From Bacteroidales bacterium (GTDB taxonomy: Bacteria > Bacteroidota > Bacteroidia > Bacteroidales > VadinHA17), in contig JADKBK010000002.1 in assembly GCA_016715075.1 (NCBI GenBank), forward strand, positions 310,001 to 374,000: a stretch of 64,000 nt of DNA, given 5' to 3'. This document shows positions 1 through 8,472 of this stretch, one piece after another. Both the position numbers and the translations under genes were made by a program. Position 1 is the first letter of the stretch; every line of letters begins with the position of its first letter. The notes beneath the pieces were generated by a model. It ran no database searches. It was not told the DNA's origin and worked only from the letters and a program-made list of their open reading frames with translations.

Positions 1-58
1 TCTCGCAGGTCTTACTGTTGCATGGAGCCTTTTTTAGTCAATTGAAGTCTTAAAATAT

Positions 59-88
59 AATAGGGACATGCTTCGGCATGTCCCTATT
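59..88. terminator. UUCG-tetraloop hairpin, probable terminator
   Basis: A 13-bp perfect stem (59-71 with 76-88) is closed by a C(TTCG)G tetraloop, an exceptionally stable RNA hairpin. It lies just past the 3' end of the minus-strand histidine kinase gene. On the plus strand it is followed by a short T run (about 91-95); on the minus strand an A/T-rich stretch follows. It probably terminates the kinase operon and perhaps a gene arriving from the left. The arm contains TAGGGACA, which is also in the palindrome at 13887-13914, so it could instead be one of a dispersed palindrome family. Confidence 0.6.
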
Positions 89-96
89 GCTTTTTA

Positions 97-1449
97 TCAC
101 TCTGGCCGTTTTAGCAGCAATTCAAACCTGGTTCCTTCCTGAATTGTACTAAATACTTTTATAGTAATATCATGTAACTTAAAAATATTTGAGGCAAGAG
201 AAAGACCTATTCCATATCCTCCAATATATTTAACATTTGATGCTCTCTTAAAAGGTCTGTAAATACTTTCAAGATCTTTTGCAGGTATTCCGACACCTTT
301 ATCCAAAATATTGATATATATGTACCTGTCTTTAATTGCAAATTCTAAACAAACATCTTCATTTGAAAACTTAAAAGCATTATCAATAAGATTTTTAAAC
401 GCAATTTCAAGTAAACCTGAATTCCCATTAACAATAAGGTCATCCCCATTTTCCGGATATCGTATTTTAGGTATAATTTTACGACCAGGATATTTGATCT
501 TGGCCTGATGAATAGCGCTGAAAATTATTTCATCAATACGAACTCTCGAAAGGCGAATACATTTATCCTGGTTAAGCTGTGCTAATTCCAGAAGGCTATT
601 TAATAGTGAATTTAAGGCCTTAAGGTCTTTAATTAATCCTGAAATATGTTCAATATATTCTTCCCCCTTTCGTTCCCTGCTTAATAAATAGTCACTCTCG
701 CTTATCATTACTGTCAGTGGAGTACGCAGTTCATGAGATGCATTTGAGACAAAATCATCCTGATTTTTAAATGCAATTTCCAGATTTGTCAGCATTTCAT
801 TAAATGTTATAGCCAGCTGCTCTATTTCATCCTTACGGTTTCCTTCGTTAAGACGATTACTCATTCTTAATGAATTAATACTTTTAACACTATTAATAAT
901 TCTTGAAATTGGTTGAATTGCCTTCTTTGAAAAAAAATAGGATAATAATACGGACAACCATATACTGAAAATAATACTCCAGAGTAAGATTTTTCTCAAT
1001 TCCGAGAGATTTGCTGAACGTGTATTGTCAAAAGCCATTACAAACACATTATATGTTCTATTATTGAAGTTGTGTTTGTAAAATATACCATCTTTGCCTC
1101 CAATTGAAAAGTAATTTGTATTATTTCCCTTTGCATTTATCCGCATCACATTTTCTGAAAGATATTCTATGTTATTGCTGTAAAGCAGATTAAACTCAGA
1201 ATCAGTTAATGCAATTTCTTCCTTTTCCCAGGAAATAGTTGATTGGTGTATTTTTTTTAATAGTATTGAATCTACCTCCACTACATTAATCAATAAAATT
1301 GCAGTATTTTTTGCTCCATCAACAAGGTTGTCCCTAAACTTGTTAAGCTGGCTGGAATAGGAAAAGTAAAATACGAGTAGCGAAAAAAACAATAATATTC
1401 CACCTGCAATAAGGGTAAATTGAAATGATAATCTTGTTTTGATGTACAT
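97..1449 (-). CDS. HAMP-domain sensor histidine kinase
   Basis: Inner-membrane sensor kinase, 450 aa. TM1 is at about residues 10-30, a periplasmic sensor of about 120 residues follows, and TM2 is at about 155-175. HAMP, HisKA (phospho-acceptor in SNASHELRTPLTV, about His240) and HATPase_c come next, with an N box (LIDNAFKFSN), G1 (DKGVGIP) and G2 (GGYGIGLSLA). The start lies 2 bp beyond the stop of the upstream response regulator, so the two are cotranscribed. The sensor domain has no motif I recognise, so the signal is unknown. The architecture is that of EnvZ/CusS-class kinases. Confidence 0.93.
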   Translation of the reverse strand: MYIKTRLSFQFTLIAGGILLFFSLLVFYFSYSSQLNKFRDNLVDGAKNTAILLINVVEVDSILLKKIHQSTISWEKEEIALTDSEFNLLYSNNIEYLSENVMRINAKGNNTNYFSIGGKDGIFYKHNFNNRTYNVFVMAFDNTRSANLSELRKILLWSIIFSIWLSVLLSYFFSKKAIQPISRIINSVKSINSLRMSNRLNEGNRKDEIEQLAITFNEMLTNLEIAFKNQDDFVSNASHELRTPLTVMISESDYLLSRERKGEEYIEHISGLIKDLKALNSLLNSLLELAQLNQDKCIRLSRVRIDEIIFSAIHQAKIKYPGRKIIPKIRYPENGDDLIVNGNSGLLEIAFKNLIDNAFKFSNEDVCLEFAIKDRYIYINILDKGVGIPAKDLESIYRPFKRASNVKYIGGYGIGLSLASNIFKLHDITIKVFSTIQEGTRFELLLKRPE

Positions 1450-1451
1450 CG

Positions 1452-2138
1452 CTATAATTCTTTATCATTAAAGTAGAATCCAAATCCGAACTTTGTATGG
1501 ATTAATTTGGGTTCATAATCTTTATCTATTTTTTTTCTCAGATAATTGACATATACATCAATAATATTTGTACTCGGATCAAAATCTATACCCCAGACAT
1601 GTTCAATTATTGACTCGCGAGTCAGCAGTTTCCCTTTGTTTCTCAAAAAATACTCTAATAAAGAACTCTCTTTCGCGGTTAAAACTATCCTGATATTAGC
1701 TCGTGTTACAGATTTGGTACTTAAATCCATTTCGAGGTCCGCAAGGCTCAATTTTTCAGGCATAGTTGAATCTGAACGTCGGAGAAAAACATTAATCCTT
1801 GCCAACAATTCTCTGAAATCAAATGGTTTTATTACATAATCATCTGCGCCAACCTTGAAACCTGCAACTTTATTGTCTGGTGTGCCAAGAGCAGTGAGCA
1901 TTATTATTGGGATCTTACTATTCGTTTTTCGTATTTCTGAACATAGGTCATATCCATTAATTAAAGGCAGATTGATGTCTAGGATGATGAGATTATATTT
2001 ATTACTCTCCAGCAACTGTTTTCCAATATACCCGTCTGAAGCTGTATCAACACTGAAACCGGATTCTTTTAATTGTTTTTTAAGAATCTCAGCCAGCCTT
2101 TGTTCATCCTCAACTATTAGAATGGATATGTCATTCAT
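1452..2138 (-). CDS. OmpR/PhoB-family response regulator
   Basis: DNA-binding response regulator, 228 aa. The receiver domain (about 1-120) has the acidic pair D11/E12, phospho-acceptor D54 in LIILDINLP, and the conserved Lys in the KPFDF switch region. The C-terminal winged helix (about 130-225) has the usual Trans_reg_C ending (DVYVNYLRKKID). It is the first gene of a two-gene operon with the kinase at 97-1449, its evident partner. The target genes are not obvious; none of the adjacent genes is clearly a regulated transporter or resistance gene. Confidence 0.95.
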   Translation of the reverse strand: MNDISILIVEDEQRLAEILKKQLKESGFSVDTASDGYIGKQLLESNKYNLIILDINLPLINGYDLCSEIRKTNSKIPIIMLTALGTPDNKVAGFKVGADDYVIKPFDFRELLARINVFLRRSDSTMPEKLSLADLEMDLSTKSVTRANIRIVLTAKESSLLEYFLRNKGKLLTRESIIEHVWGIDFDPSTNIIDVYVNYLRKKIDKDYEPKLIHTKFGFGFYFNDKEL

Positions 2139-2290
2139 GATGATGCAGCATTTTTCTCAAAGTTACAATACGAAATATAAGATGTGTAATTATAATGAGC
2201 TTCTTATCTTCTTCTAATAAGTTTCTAATTACTTTTTGTTTATTTCATTCGTAGATTTGTTTGAAGAAGCATTTAATGAAAGTAATTATT

Positions 2291-2389
2291 ATGAAGAAGC
2301 CGAGATACTGGAATGAAATAATTTTCTTTTTGGTTATTATTGGTGGATTTACAGTTCTGATTCTTATTAAAATATTTCTTGTAAAATAA
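2291..2389 (+). CDS. Putative 32-residue single-TM peptide
   Basis: Short ORF: a basic/aromatic N-terminus (MKKPRYWNE), about 20 strongly hydrophobic residues (IIFFLVIIGGFTVLILIKIF), and a basic tail. It has the shape of a small integral membrane protein. No ribosome-binding site is obvious. It lies in the 830-bp gap between the response regulator and the antiporter, which otherwise shows only AT-rich sequence, a second ORF of the same size at 2735-2833, and a minus-strand terminator. No homologue is recognised. Coding status rests only on the amphipathic layout and the second similar ORF. Confidence 0.35.
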   Translation: MKKPRYWNEIIFFLVIIGGFTVLILIKIFLVK

Positions 2390-2734
2390 GAATATTGAAT
2401 CGGGATTAGTATTTGTTGAATAATTTAAATTAGAATTAATTCTCGGACTTTGTTTATTTAGTACTTTGTTTTATCAAAGAAGCAGATGTCAATAACACTA
2501 AACTGGCAGCTGCTTTTTTAATAAAAGCTATTTTAATATTTATGGTGCAGGAGAATTTTTTTATGGTTTATAGCAATTGTTACTTAAAATTTGGGTGTGA
2601 AATATGTGATTTCATTTCCTGTTCGATTTAGAATCTCTAACCATAAGCAACTGAAGCCCTTTTTAATTTAGTTTAAAGAATCAGGTTATATAGCATTATC
2701 AATTATACATATTTTATTATATAAAAAATTATCA

Positions 2735-2833
2735 ATGAGACCAATAGCCGGGATTCTTGCATTTATGGCAATAATATTGATTGCGGTAATAATGTTAATC
2801 AGTGAATGGATAAAAAAACGTAAAAAAAATTGA
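2735..2833 (+). CDS. Putative 32-residue single-TM peptide
   Basis: A second 32-codon ORF in the same gap: short polar start (MRP), a hydrophobic core of about 20 residues (IAGILAFMAIILIAVIMLI), then SEWIKKRKKN, a positively charged cytoplasmic-type tail. Length and layout match the ORF at 2291-2389 although the sequences differ. It could be a membrane micropeptide of the kind that modulates transporters or kinases, or chance in AT-rich DNA. Between the two ORFs (2390-2734) nothing else is recognisable. Confidence 0.35.
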   Translation: MRPIAGILAFMAIILIAVIMLISEWIKKRKKN

Positions 2834-2902
2834 ATGAATAGGTGAAGGAAAACATTGTCACATCCGGAAGGTCTGCTTTCAGGTTTTGTAAAATTAGATT
2901 GA

Positions 2903-2936
2903 GATAATAAAAAGGCTGCCCTTTTGGGAACAGCCT
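2903..2936 (-). terminator. Rho-independent terminator of the antiporter gene
   Basis: Read on the minus strand, an AGGCTG...CAGCCT stem with an inner CCC/GGG extension (2913-2936) is followed by a run of five T then ATT. It sits 34 bp past the stop of the minus-strand antiporter gene, the right place and polarity for its terminator. Confidence 0.8.
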
Positions 2937-2969
2937 CTTTAATTTTATACTTATTTAAAGAAGTCAGAT

Positions 2970-4385
2970 TTATTTAATCAGGTCATGGTAACCAATAGTC
3001 CCGGGAATATTTTCACCAACAGGTTTGTTAGCCATGGGGCAACCGGGAACAGGGCAGTTTATAATTTTATGTTCTTTATTATCTGCAGGTTCCCATCCCA
3101 TTGTGAGATACAGAACAAAAAATCCTATCACATAAGCGACAGCCACATGCCAGCCGCTTTTAACCCATTGTATTACATCGCGTCCTTCCGGAAATTTATT
3201 GGTGATTGCAACTCCTGCTGATGATCCGAACCAGATCATTGATCCTCCGAATCCAACACTGTATGCCAGAATTCCCCAGTCGAAGTGACCCTGATCGAGA
3301 CAAAGCTTGGTAAGAGGGATATTATCAAATACCGCAGAAAGGAATCCAAGTGAAAGAGCCGTTATCCATGATGCATCAGGCAGTTCTTCCACCGGCATCA
3401 TTGAGGCACTGAGAACAAGACATAAAAGAAATATAGTACCTTTTATAGCTCCGGGTACTTCCTGCCATGGAACGGGTCTGATAAATGCCCCGATTACAAT
3501 GGCAATCCATACTCCCAGTGCAGGCATATCATAAATAATGTTGGAGATTATCGCACCCGCAAGTATGAGTCCTACATTAAAAATCTTTACCCAGTCAATC
3601 CTGACATTTGTATCTGCATCTTTTTGAATCCTCTGGTATTTATCCTGCTGATGAGAGGCGAACCAGGCAAAGAATAACAGGGCGACTCCGGCAGCAATAA
3701 AGCCATGTAGAACATTGAAAGCGCTTACCCCGTCAATCCACATCATTGTTGTTGTTGTGTCACCGACAACACTTCCGCTTCCTCCGGCATTACTGGCAGC
3801 TACAAGGGCCGCAATATAGCCGATATGTACTTTTTTCTTAAATACAACAAGGGCTATGCTTCCTCCGATAAGGGCGGCAGCTATATTATCAAGGAATGAT
3901 GAGAGAATGAAAACAAAAACTAGCAGGATAAACGGCCCTTTCCAGTCATCAGGAAGAAACCTGGGAAGTACATCAGGAACACCCGATTCTTCAAAGATCT
4001 TTGAGAGAATCGCAAATCCTAGCAATAAACCGAGAAGATTGAGGATAATACCCCATTCTCCCTGCCTTAATCCTTTGTCCATGATCTGTTCACCCATAGG
4101 TGTCGATCCGAAAAGATGTTCCATCAGGTGAAACCCGGGGTCAAATACAAGCTTAAAGGTCAGTAATACTGAAAGCCCGATGACTGCAACCCAGAAAGTT
4201 TGCTTATGAAACAGAGCCACACCCAGAAGGATAAGCCCGAAAATAAGAAATTCAACCCTGACAGGACCGACTGAAGGGACTGATCCACCTGAAGCAAAAA
4301 GAGCCAGCGGTGAAAACAACACTAAGAGTAACAAGAACATCTTCTTGCTGTTACTCATGAAAATTGACTTAAAATTACTTTTCAT
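2970..4385 (-). CDS. NhaD-like / ArsB-NhaD superfamily sodium:proton antiporter
   Basis: Polytopic inner-membrane ion transporter, 471 aa with about 11-12 TM segments after a hydrophobic leader. Two inverted-topology signatures typical of the ion transporter superfamily are present: FLDNIAAALIGG in the first half and a matching FDNIPLTK in the second. A glycine/serine-rich re-entrant segment with GDTTTTMMW lies between them. Such proteins exchange Na+ for H+ or carry organic anions; here Na+/H+ exchange is inferred from general similarity only. Several in-frame Met codons near the N-terminus make the start uncertain. It is monocistronic with its own terminator. Confidence 0.8.
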   Translation of the reverse strand: MKSNFKSIFMSNSKKMFLLLLVLFSPLALFASGGSVPSVGPVRVEFLIFGLILLGVALFHKQTFWVAVIGLSVLLTFKLVFDPGFHLMEHLFGSTPMGEQIMDKGLRQGEWGIILNLLGLLLGFAILSKIFEESGVPDVLPRFLPDDWKGPFILLVFVFILSSFLDNIAAALIGGSIALVVFKKKVHIGYIAALVAASNAGGSGSVVGDTTTTMMWIDGVSAFNVLHGFIAAGVALLFFAWFASHQQDKYQRIQKDADTNVRIDWVKIFNVGLILAGAIISNIIYDMPALGVWIAIVIGAFIRPVPWQEVPGAIKGTIFLLCLVLSASMMPVEELPDASWITALSLGFLSAVFDNIPLTKLCLDQGHFDWGILAYSVGFGGSMIWFGSSAGVAITNKFPEGRDVIQWVKSGWHVAVAYVIGFFVLYLTMGWEPADNKEHKIINCPVPGCPMANKPVGENIPGTIGYHDLIK

Positions 4386-4612
4386 TTATTCAAACCTATA
4401 TCAGTAATTATGATTAAAAAATTAAGGCTCCAAGATAAAAACAATTTTAGAATCTCATCACCCGTATTGACTTTAAAAAGGATTGCATTCTGACATTATT
4501 AAATATCAGTTTTGTAATGATTTAGTACGACAAGATGTATTATTGAAATATTCATTCAGGTCAGAGGATAATGAATCAGGGACTAATTGTTATTTTTGAA
4601 AAAAGATATGAA

Positions 4613-5557
4613 ATGAGAATACCTGAACTTTCAGATATACAATCTGCCTGGGAGTGTATAAAGCCCTATATTCACAATACACCTGTTATGACCTCACGGT
4701 TATTAAATGATTATTTCGGCTGTGAGCTTTTTTTTAAGTGTGAGAATTTTCAGAAAGTAGGGGCTTTTAAGTTTCGCGGAGCGACAAATGCAGTGCTTTC
4801 TCTGACTGCAAAAGAAAGAAATAAGGGTGTGGTGACCCACTCTTCAGGCAATCATGCAGCCGCACTTGCACTCGCAGCAAGGATGAATGGTGTGAAGGCT
4901 AATATAGTAATGCCGGAGAATGCTCCGGTTGTGAAGAAAAATGCCGTAGCAGGATATGGAGCGGACATAACATTCTGCAAACCTAACCAGAAGGCAAGGG
5001 AGGAGACTACCCGTATTATAATGGAAAAAACAGGTGCAATTCTTGTGCACCCCTACGATAATTTTAACGTTATCTGCGGGCAGGGTACTGCAGCCCTGGA
5101 GCTGCTTAAGGAGAAAAATGATCTTGATGTTGTAATTGCTCCGGTTGGAGGAGGAGGGCTGTTGAGCGGGACGTCAGCATGCGTAAGGGGGATCAGCGAC
5201 AAAATATTAGTTATTGGGGCAGAGCCTGCAAATGCTGATGACGCTTACAGATCATTTATTTCAGGAAAACTTTGCCCATCAATGGATCCTCAAACAGTCG
5301 CCGATGGCTTGCTGACTTCCCTCAGTGAACTGACATTTTCCATAATAAGGAAAAATGTTGATAATATTTATACTGTAAGAGAGGAATCAATAATTGAATG
5401 CATGCTGCTGATCTGGGAGAGGATGAAAATAATCATTGAACCGTCATCCGCAACAGTGTTGGCAGTGATAAAGGAAAATCCTGACGTATTCAGGGGGAAA
5501 AAAGCAGGATTGATACTTTCCGGCGGGAATGTGGATTTCAGAAATCTTCCGTTTTAA
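4613..5557 (+). CDS. PLP-dependent threonine/serine dehydratase or serine racemase family enzyme
   Basis: Fold-type II PLP enzyme, 314 aa from the Met at 4613; the open frame reaches back to an ATG at 4571, but the family N-terminus fits 4613 better. The Schiff-base lysine is Lys53 in GAFKFRGA, the substrate loop is THSSGNHAAA, and the phosphate-binding glycine loop is PVGGGGLLSG. There is no C-terminal ACT regulatory domain, as in serine racemase and catabolic threonine ammonia-lyase. The likely reaction is deamination of Thr/Ser or Ser racemisation; sequence alone does not separate these. The stop shares TTAA with the stop of the convergent gene at 5554. Confidence 0.88.
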   Translation: MRIPELSDIQSAWECIKPYIHNTPVMTSRLLNDYFGCELFFKCENFQKVGAFKFRGATNAVLSLTAKERNKGVVTHSSGNHAAALALAARMNGVKANIVMPENAPVVKKNAVAGYGADITFCKPNQKAREETTRIIMEKTGAILVHPYDNFNVICGQGTAALELLKEKNDLDVVIAPVGGGGLLSGTSACVRGISDKILVIGAEPANADDAYRSFISGKLCPSMDPQTVADGLLTSLSELTFSIIRKNVDNIYTVREESIIECMLLIWERMKIIIEPSSATVLAVIKENPDVFRGKKAGLILSGGNVDFRNLPF

Positions 5558-6636
5558 TTGTTTTTCCTGAAATATGCTTCGATAGGGTAGTGATCTGAAT
5601 ATCTGATCTTTTTTATCTCAAAAAAGCTGTTCTTAAGCTTGTTGTCATATAGAATATAGTCAATCCGGTTGGGAGGATAATTGCCCTTATATGTAAAACC
5701 TGCCCCATAACCCGATGTCACAAAGGAATCATTCAGACCTTTACGGATCTTCCTGTAAGTGTATGATACGGGTGTGTCATTGAAGTCACCTGCCACAATT
5801 ACCGGGAACGGAGATTTGTTTATAGAACTTTTTACAAGCTGAGCCTGGAGCGCTCTCTTCTCAAATCCTTTCTTCAGGCTTTTTGAGAGGACTTTCATCT
5901 CATCCAGGGTCTCCTTATTTTCAGATGATGAGAGCTCTTCAATAAATGACCTGTTCATCTTTTTTAACAGGAACGACTGAAGGTGGTTATTAAAGATCCT
6001 GAATGTATCTTTTTCAATTACAATATCACTGTATATTGAAAGGCTCGATGAGTTGTTGTGAACTATTTCTCCTTTCCTGAGAATTGGATATTTGCTGAAG
6101 GTAATAATTCCGTAGTATTTGTTTTTACCCACTTTAAAAACCTTCATATGAGAATAATACTTGCCTCCGAGTCCTTTAATTATCTTCTCCTCCTCCATGG
6201 CAGGATTGCCCAGAATAAAGAACTCCTGGAGGCAGATGATATCAGCATTCTGACTCTTGAGAAAGTCAATGGTCTTCTTCACCGAATAGACCCCGTTTTT
6301 GCTCTCATAATAATTGAAAAGACGGACATTATAGCTCAGCACCTTAAAGGTATTTGCCTTATCACCTGTAGGCTTGCCAAGCTTAATATAATTAGAGAAA
6401 TGGCTGAACCCGATTGCAATAACAACAAGCGATATCAGTGCTTCAAACCTGAGCAGTGCAACCCATGTTATAACAATAATAATATTAATAAGGAGCAGAT
6501 AGGGATAGGCGAGACCAAAAAAAGCCGGGAGGGCAAAATCCCCCGGGCTGATATGAACCGCAAGGTATGATAACAGCAGGGTGGCTGCAAAGAGTAGATT
6601 TACAGCTAAAAATATTTTATATAGGATTTTTTTCAA
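5554..6636 (-). CDS. Membrane-anchored endonuclease/exonuclease/phosphatase (EEP) family protein
   Basis: 360 aa. Three N-terminal TM segments (about 5-90) are followed by an EEP catalytic domain (about 100-355) with the metal/catalytic signatures LSYNVRLFN, CLQEF, NNHLQSF, VAGDFNDTP and YSDHYPIEAYF. The DNase-I-like active-site Asp/Asn/His residues look complete. It is the last gene of the block mutL-rhomboid-rhomboid-EEP, an order common in Bacteroidota. Substrate is unknown; EEP enzymes act on nucleic acids, phosphoinositides or other phosphodiesters. Confidence 0.88.
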   Translation of the reverse strand: MKKILYKIFLAVNLLFAATLLLSYLAVHISPGDFALPAFFGLAYPYLLLINIIIVITWVALLRFEALISLVVIAIGFSHFSNYIKLGKPTGDKANTFKVLSYNVRLFNYYESKNGVYSVKKTIDFLKSQNADIICLQEFFILGNPAMEEEKIIKGLGGKYYSHMKVFKVGKNKYYGIITFSKYPILRKGEIVHNNSSSLSIYSDIVIEKDTFRIFNNHLQSFLLKKMNRSFIEELSSSENKETLDEMKVLSKSLKKGFEKRALQAQLVKSSINKSPFPVIVAGDFNDTPVSYTYRKIRKGLNDSFVTSGYGAGFTYKGNYPPNRIDYILYDNKLKNSFFEIKKIRYSDHYPIEAYFRKNN

Positions 6637-6749
6637 TTTCAGAAATTAATCGTTACGAAATTACCATACTTAAATAGAAGATGGTGTTTTGGATTCCGGT
6701 TTTTTGACCAGCCGGGGCTAACTGTATGCAAATGGAGTGTTTCAGTAGG

Positions 6750-7640
6750 TTAATTTTTCTTCTGGCTCTCCCTGAACAGAGTGTCTTTTTCCTCTTTTGT
6801 CAGGCTGTCATAACCCCCTTTTGAAATTTTATCGAGGATAATGTTTATTCGTTTCTGTTGTTCAGATTTCATCTTATTATACTCATACTCCGTAGAAGGT
6901 TTTTTATGAGTTACCTTGAGTTTTTTCCGGGGTTTGAAGATAGTAGCCAGGAAATCCATTATCCTGTTGAATCGTTTTCCTATATCTCGTCCCCTTCTCA
7001 GGTTAAGGGTATACATGTATCCGAAAAGAGCACCTCCCATATGGGCAAGCTTCCCTCCTGAATTCATGGAAAAATCCATCACCGATGTAAGAACAAAAAT
7101 TGCCAGGGCCATATATTTGATCTTTACCTTACCAATTAGTAAAAGATTTACTGTATAGTCAGGTACATAAGCTGCAATGGCTATTACAATTGCCATAACG
7201 GAAGCTGAGGCTCCGATTGCCACCGAATCAGCCACAATGCCCGTAAATGCCGGGAAAATGTTGAAAGACAGGATATAAACAATCGCTCCGCTGATCCCTC
7301 CGAGGAAGTAAACAGCAACAAGTTTTTTCTGATCAAGATATTCCAGGAATATAACCCCAAACCAGTAGAGCCATAACATATTAAAAAGGATATGCCAGAT
7401 ATCCTTATGCACAAACATGTAGGTGATTATTGTCCATGGCCTTAGCAAAATAGCTTTTACAGATGCCGGCACTGACAGAAGGTGAAAGGCTTTATCAGAT
7501 ATCTCGGGATTATTGACCAGAAAGCCAATGGCTGCTGATATCGTGATCAGAATGAATACGGCAATGTTTATATATATAAGCCTGATGAGACTACTGCCAT
7601 TACTGAAAGTACTCTTTATATCATCCCAGATTCCCATCAA
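6750..7640 (-). CDS. Rhomboid-family intramembrane serine protease, second of a pair
   Basis: 296 aa, six-TM rhomboid core. The catalytic-serine region reads AIGASASVM, a GxSx rather than the usual GxSG, and the catalytic His is in LAHMGGALFGY. The TM2-TM3 HxxxN element is present (HILFNMLWLYWFG). A basic cytoplasmic tail of about 85 residues ends in a helical SLTKEEKDTLFRESQ segment seen in Bacteroidota rhomboids. It overlaps the upstream rhomboid by 4 bp (translational coupling). The altered serine motif may reduce activity, so it may work as a partner of the canonical paralogue. Confidence 0.9.
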   Translation of the reverse strand: MMGIWDDIKSTFSNGSSLIRLIYINIAVFILITISAAIGFLVNNPEISDKAFHLLSVPASVKAILLRPWTIITYMFVHKDIWHILFNMLWLYWFGVIFLEYLDQKKLVAVYFLGGISGAIVYILSFNIFPAFTGIVADSVAIGASASVMAIVIAIAAYVPDYTVNLLLIGKVKIKYMALAIFVLTSVMDFSMNSGGKLAHMGGALFGYMYTLNLRRGRDIGKRFNRIMDFLATIFKPRKKLKVTHKKPSTEYEYNKMKSEQQKRINIILDKISKGGYDSLTKEEKDTLFRESQKKN

Positions 7641-8389
7641 TAGAGCGTGTTAGTGGTTTTTCTCCAGTATCTTATCAGAAGGTAACCAAAGAGCATCCCT
7701 CCCAGATGGGCTGCATGAGCAATATTGCTCCCCGGTTGGGTAACAGCCATATAAAGTTCTATGCCGCCATAGATCATTACAAAATATTTTGCCTTTAATG
7801 GTATAGGGGGGAATATCAGCATGAGCTGTGTGTTAGGAAACAGAACACCGAAAGCAAGTAGAACGCCGAATATAGCACCTGAGGCGCCAACTGTAGGTGT
7901 ATTGAGAAGGTTATGAAGCTTCTGCAGGGAATCAAAATCACCATTGTTTAAAAAAGCAGATCCCTTGTTAAAGAAAATCTGCAAATTTTCAGGGCTAATG
8001 CTGTTAACCAGATTGTAGTATTGAAAAGCAATGACACTTTCATGAGTTAATGCAGCACCAAGTCCACAAACAATGTAATAGATAAAAAAGCGTTTTGGCC
8101 CCCAGACGTTTTCGAGTACTCCTCCAAATATATATAAAGCATACATATTAAAGAATATATGCCAGAATCCTCCGTGCATGAACATATGCGTTACAATCTG
8201 AAGGGGCATGAACTGATCCGATTTTGGGAAATAGAGGCCAAGTTTGGTATTAAGGTAAAGATTACCTCTAAGATCAAGTCCCATTACGCTTTGAGCAGCA
8301 TATGTTACCAAAAGCATTAAGATATTAATAAAGATTATATTCTTTACTATAGGTGGTAATCCAAATATACCTTTGCCGAATCCGTTCAT
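7637..8389 (-). CDS. Rhomboid-family intramembrane serine protease, first of a pair
   Basis: 250 aa, six TMs. It has the full rhomboid signature: HMFMHGGFWHIFFNMYALYIFG in the TM2 region, nucleophile Ser in GASGAIFGV, and His in HAAHLGGMLFGY. It carries an insert of about 40 residues between TM3 and TM4. It lies between mutL and a second rhomboid with which it overlaps by 4 bp. Rhomboids cleave TM helices of substrate proteins within the membrane; no substrate can be inferred from context. Confidence 0.93.
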   Translation of the reverse strand: MNGFGKGIFGLPPIVKNIIFINILMLLVTYAAQSVMGLDLRGNLYLNTKLGLYFPKSDQFMPLQIVTHMFMHGGFWHIFFNMYALYIFGGVLENVWGPKRFFIYYIVCGLGAALTHESVIAFQYYNLVNSISPENLQIFFNKGSAFLNNGDFDSLQKLHNLLNTPTVGASGAIFGVLLAFGVLFPNTQLMLIFPPIPLKAKYFVMIYGGIELYMAVTQPGSNIAHAAHLGGMLFGYLLIRYWRKTTNTLY

Positions 8390-8472
8390 CTATCGTTTTT
8401 AAAACATATTTTACTTCAATTGTCGGGCCAGAATTTTTATTACCGGTTTCCCGACAATTTGTCACTGCAAAT

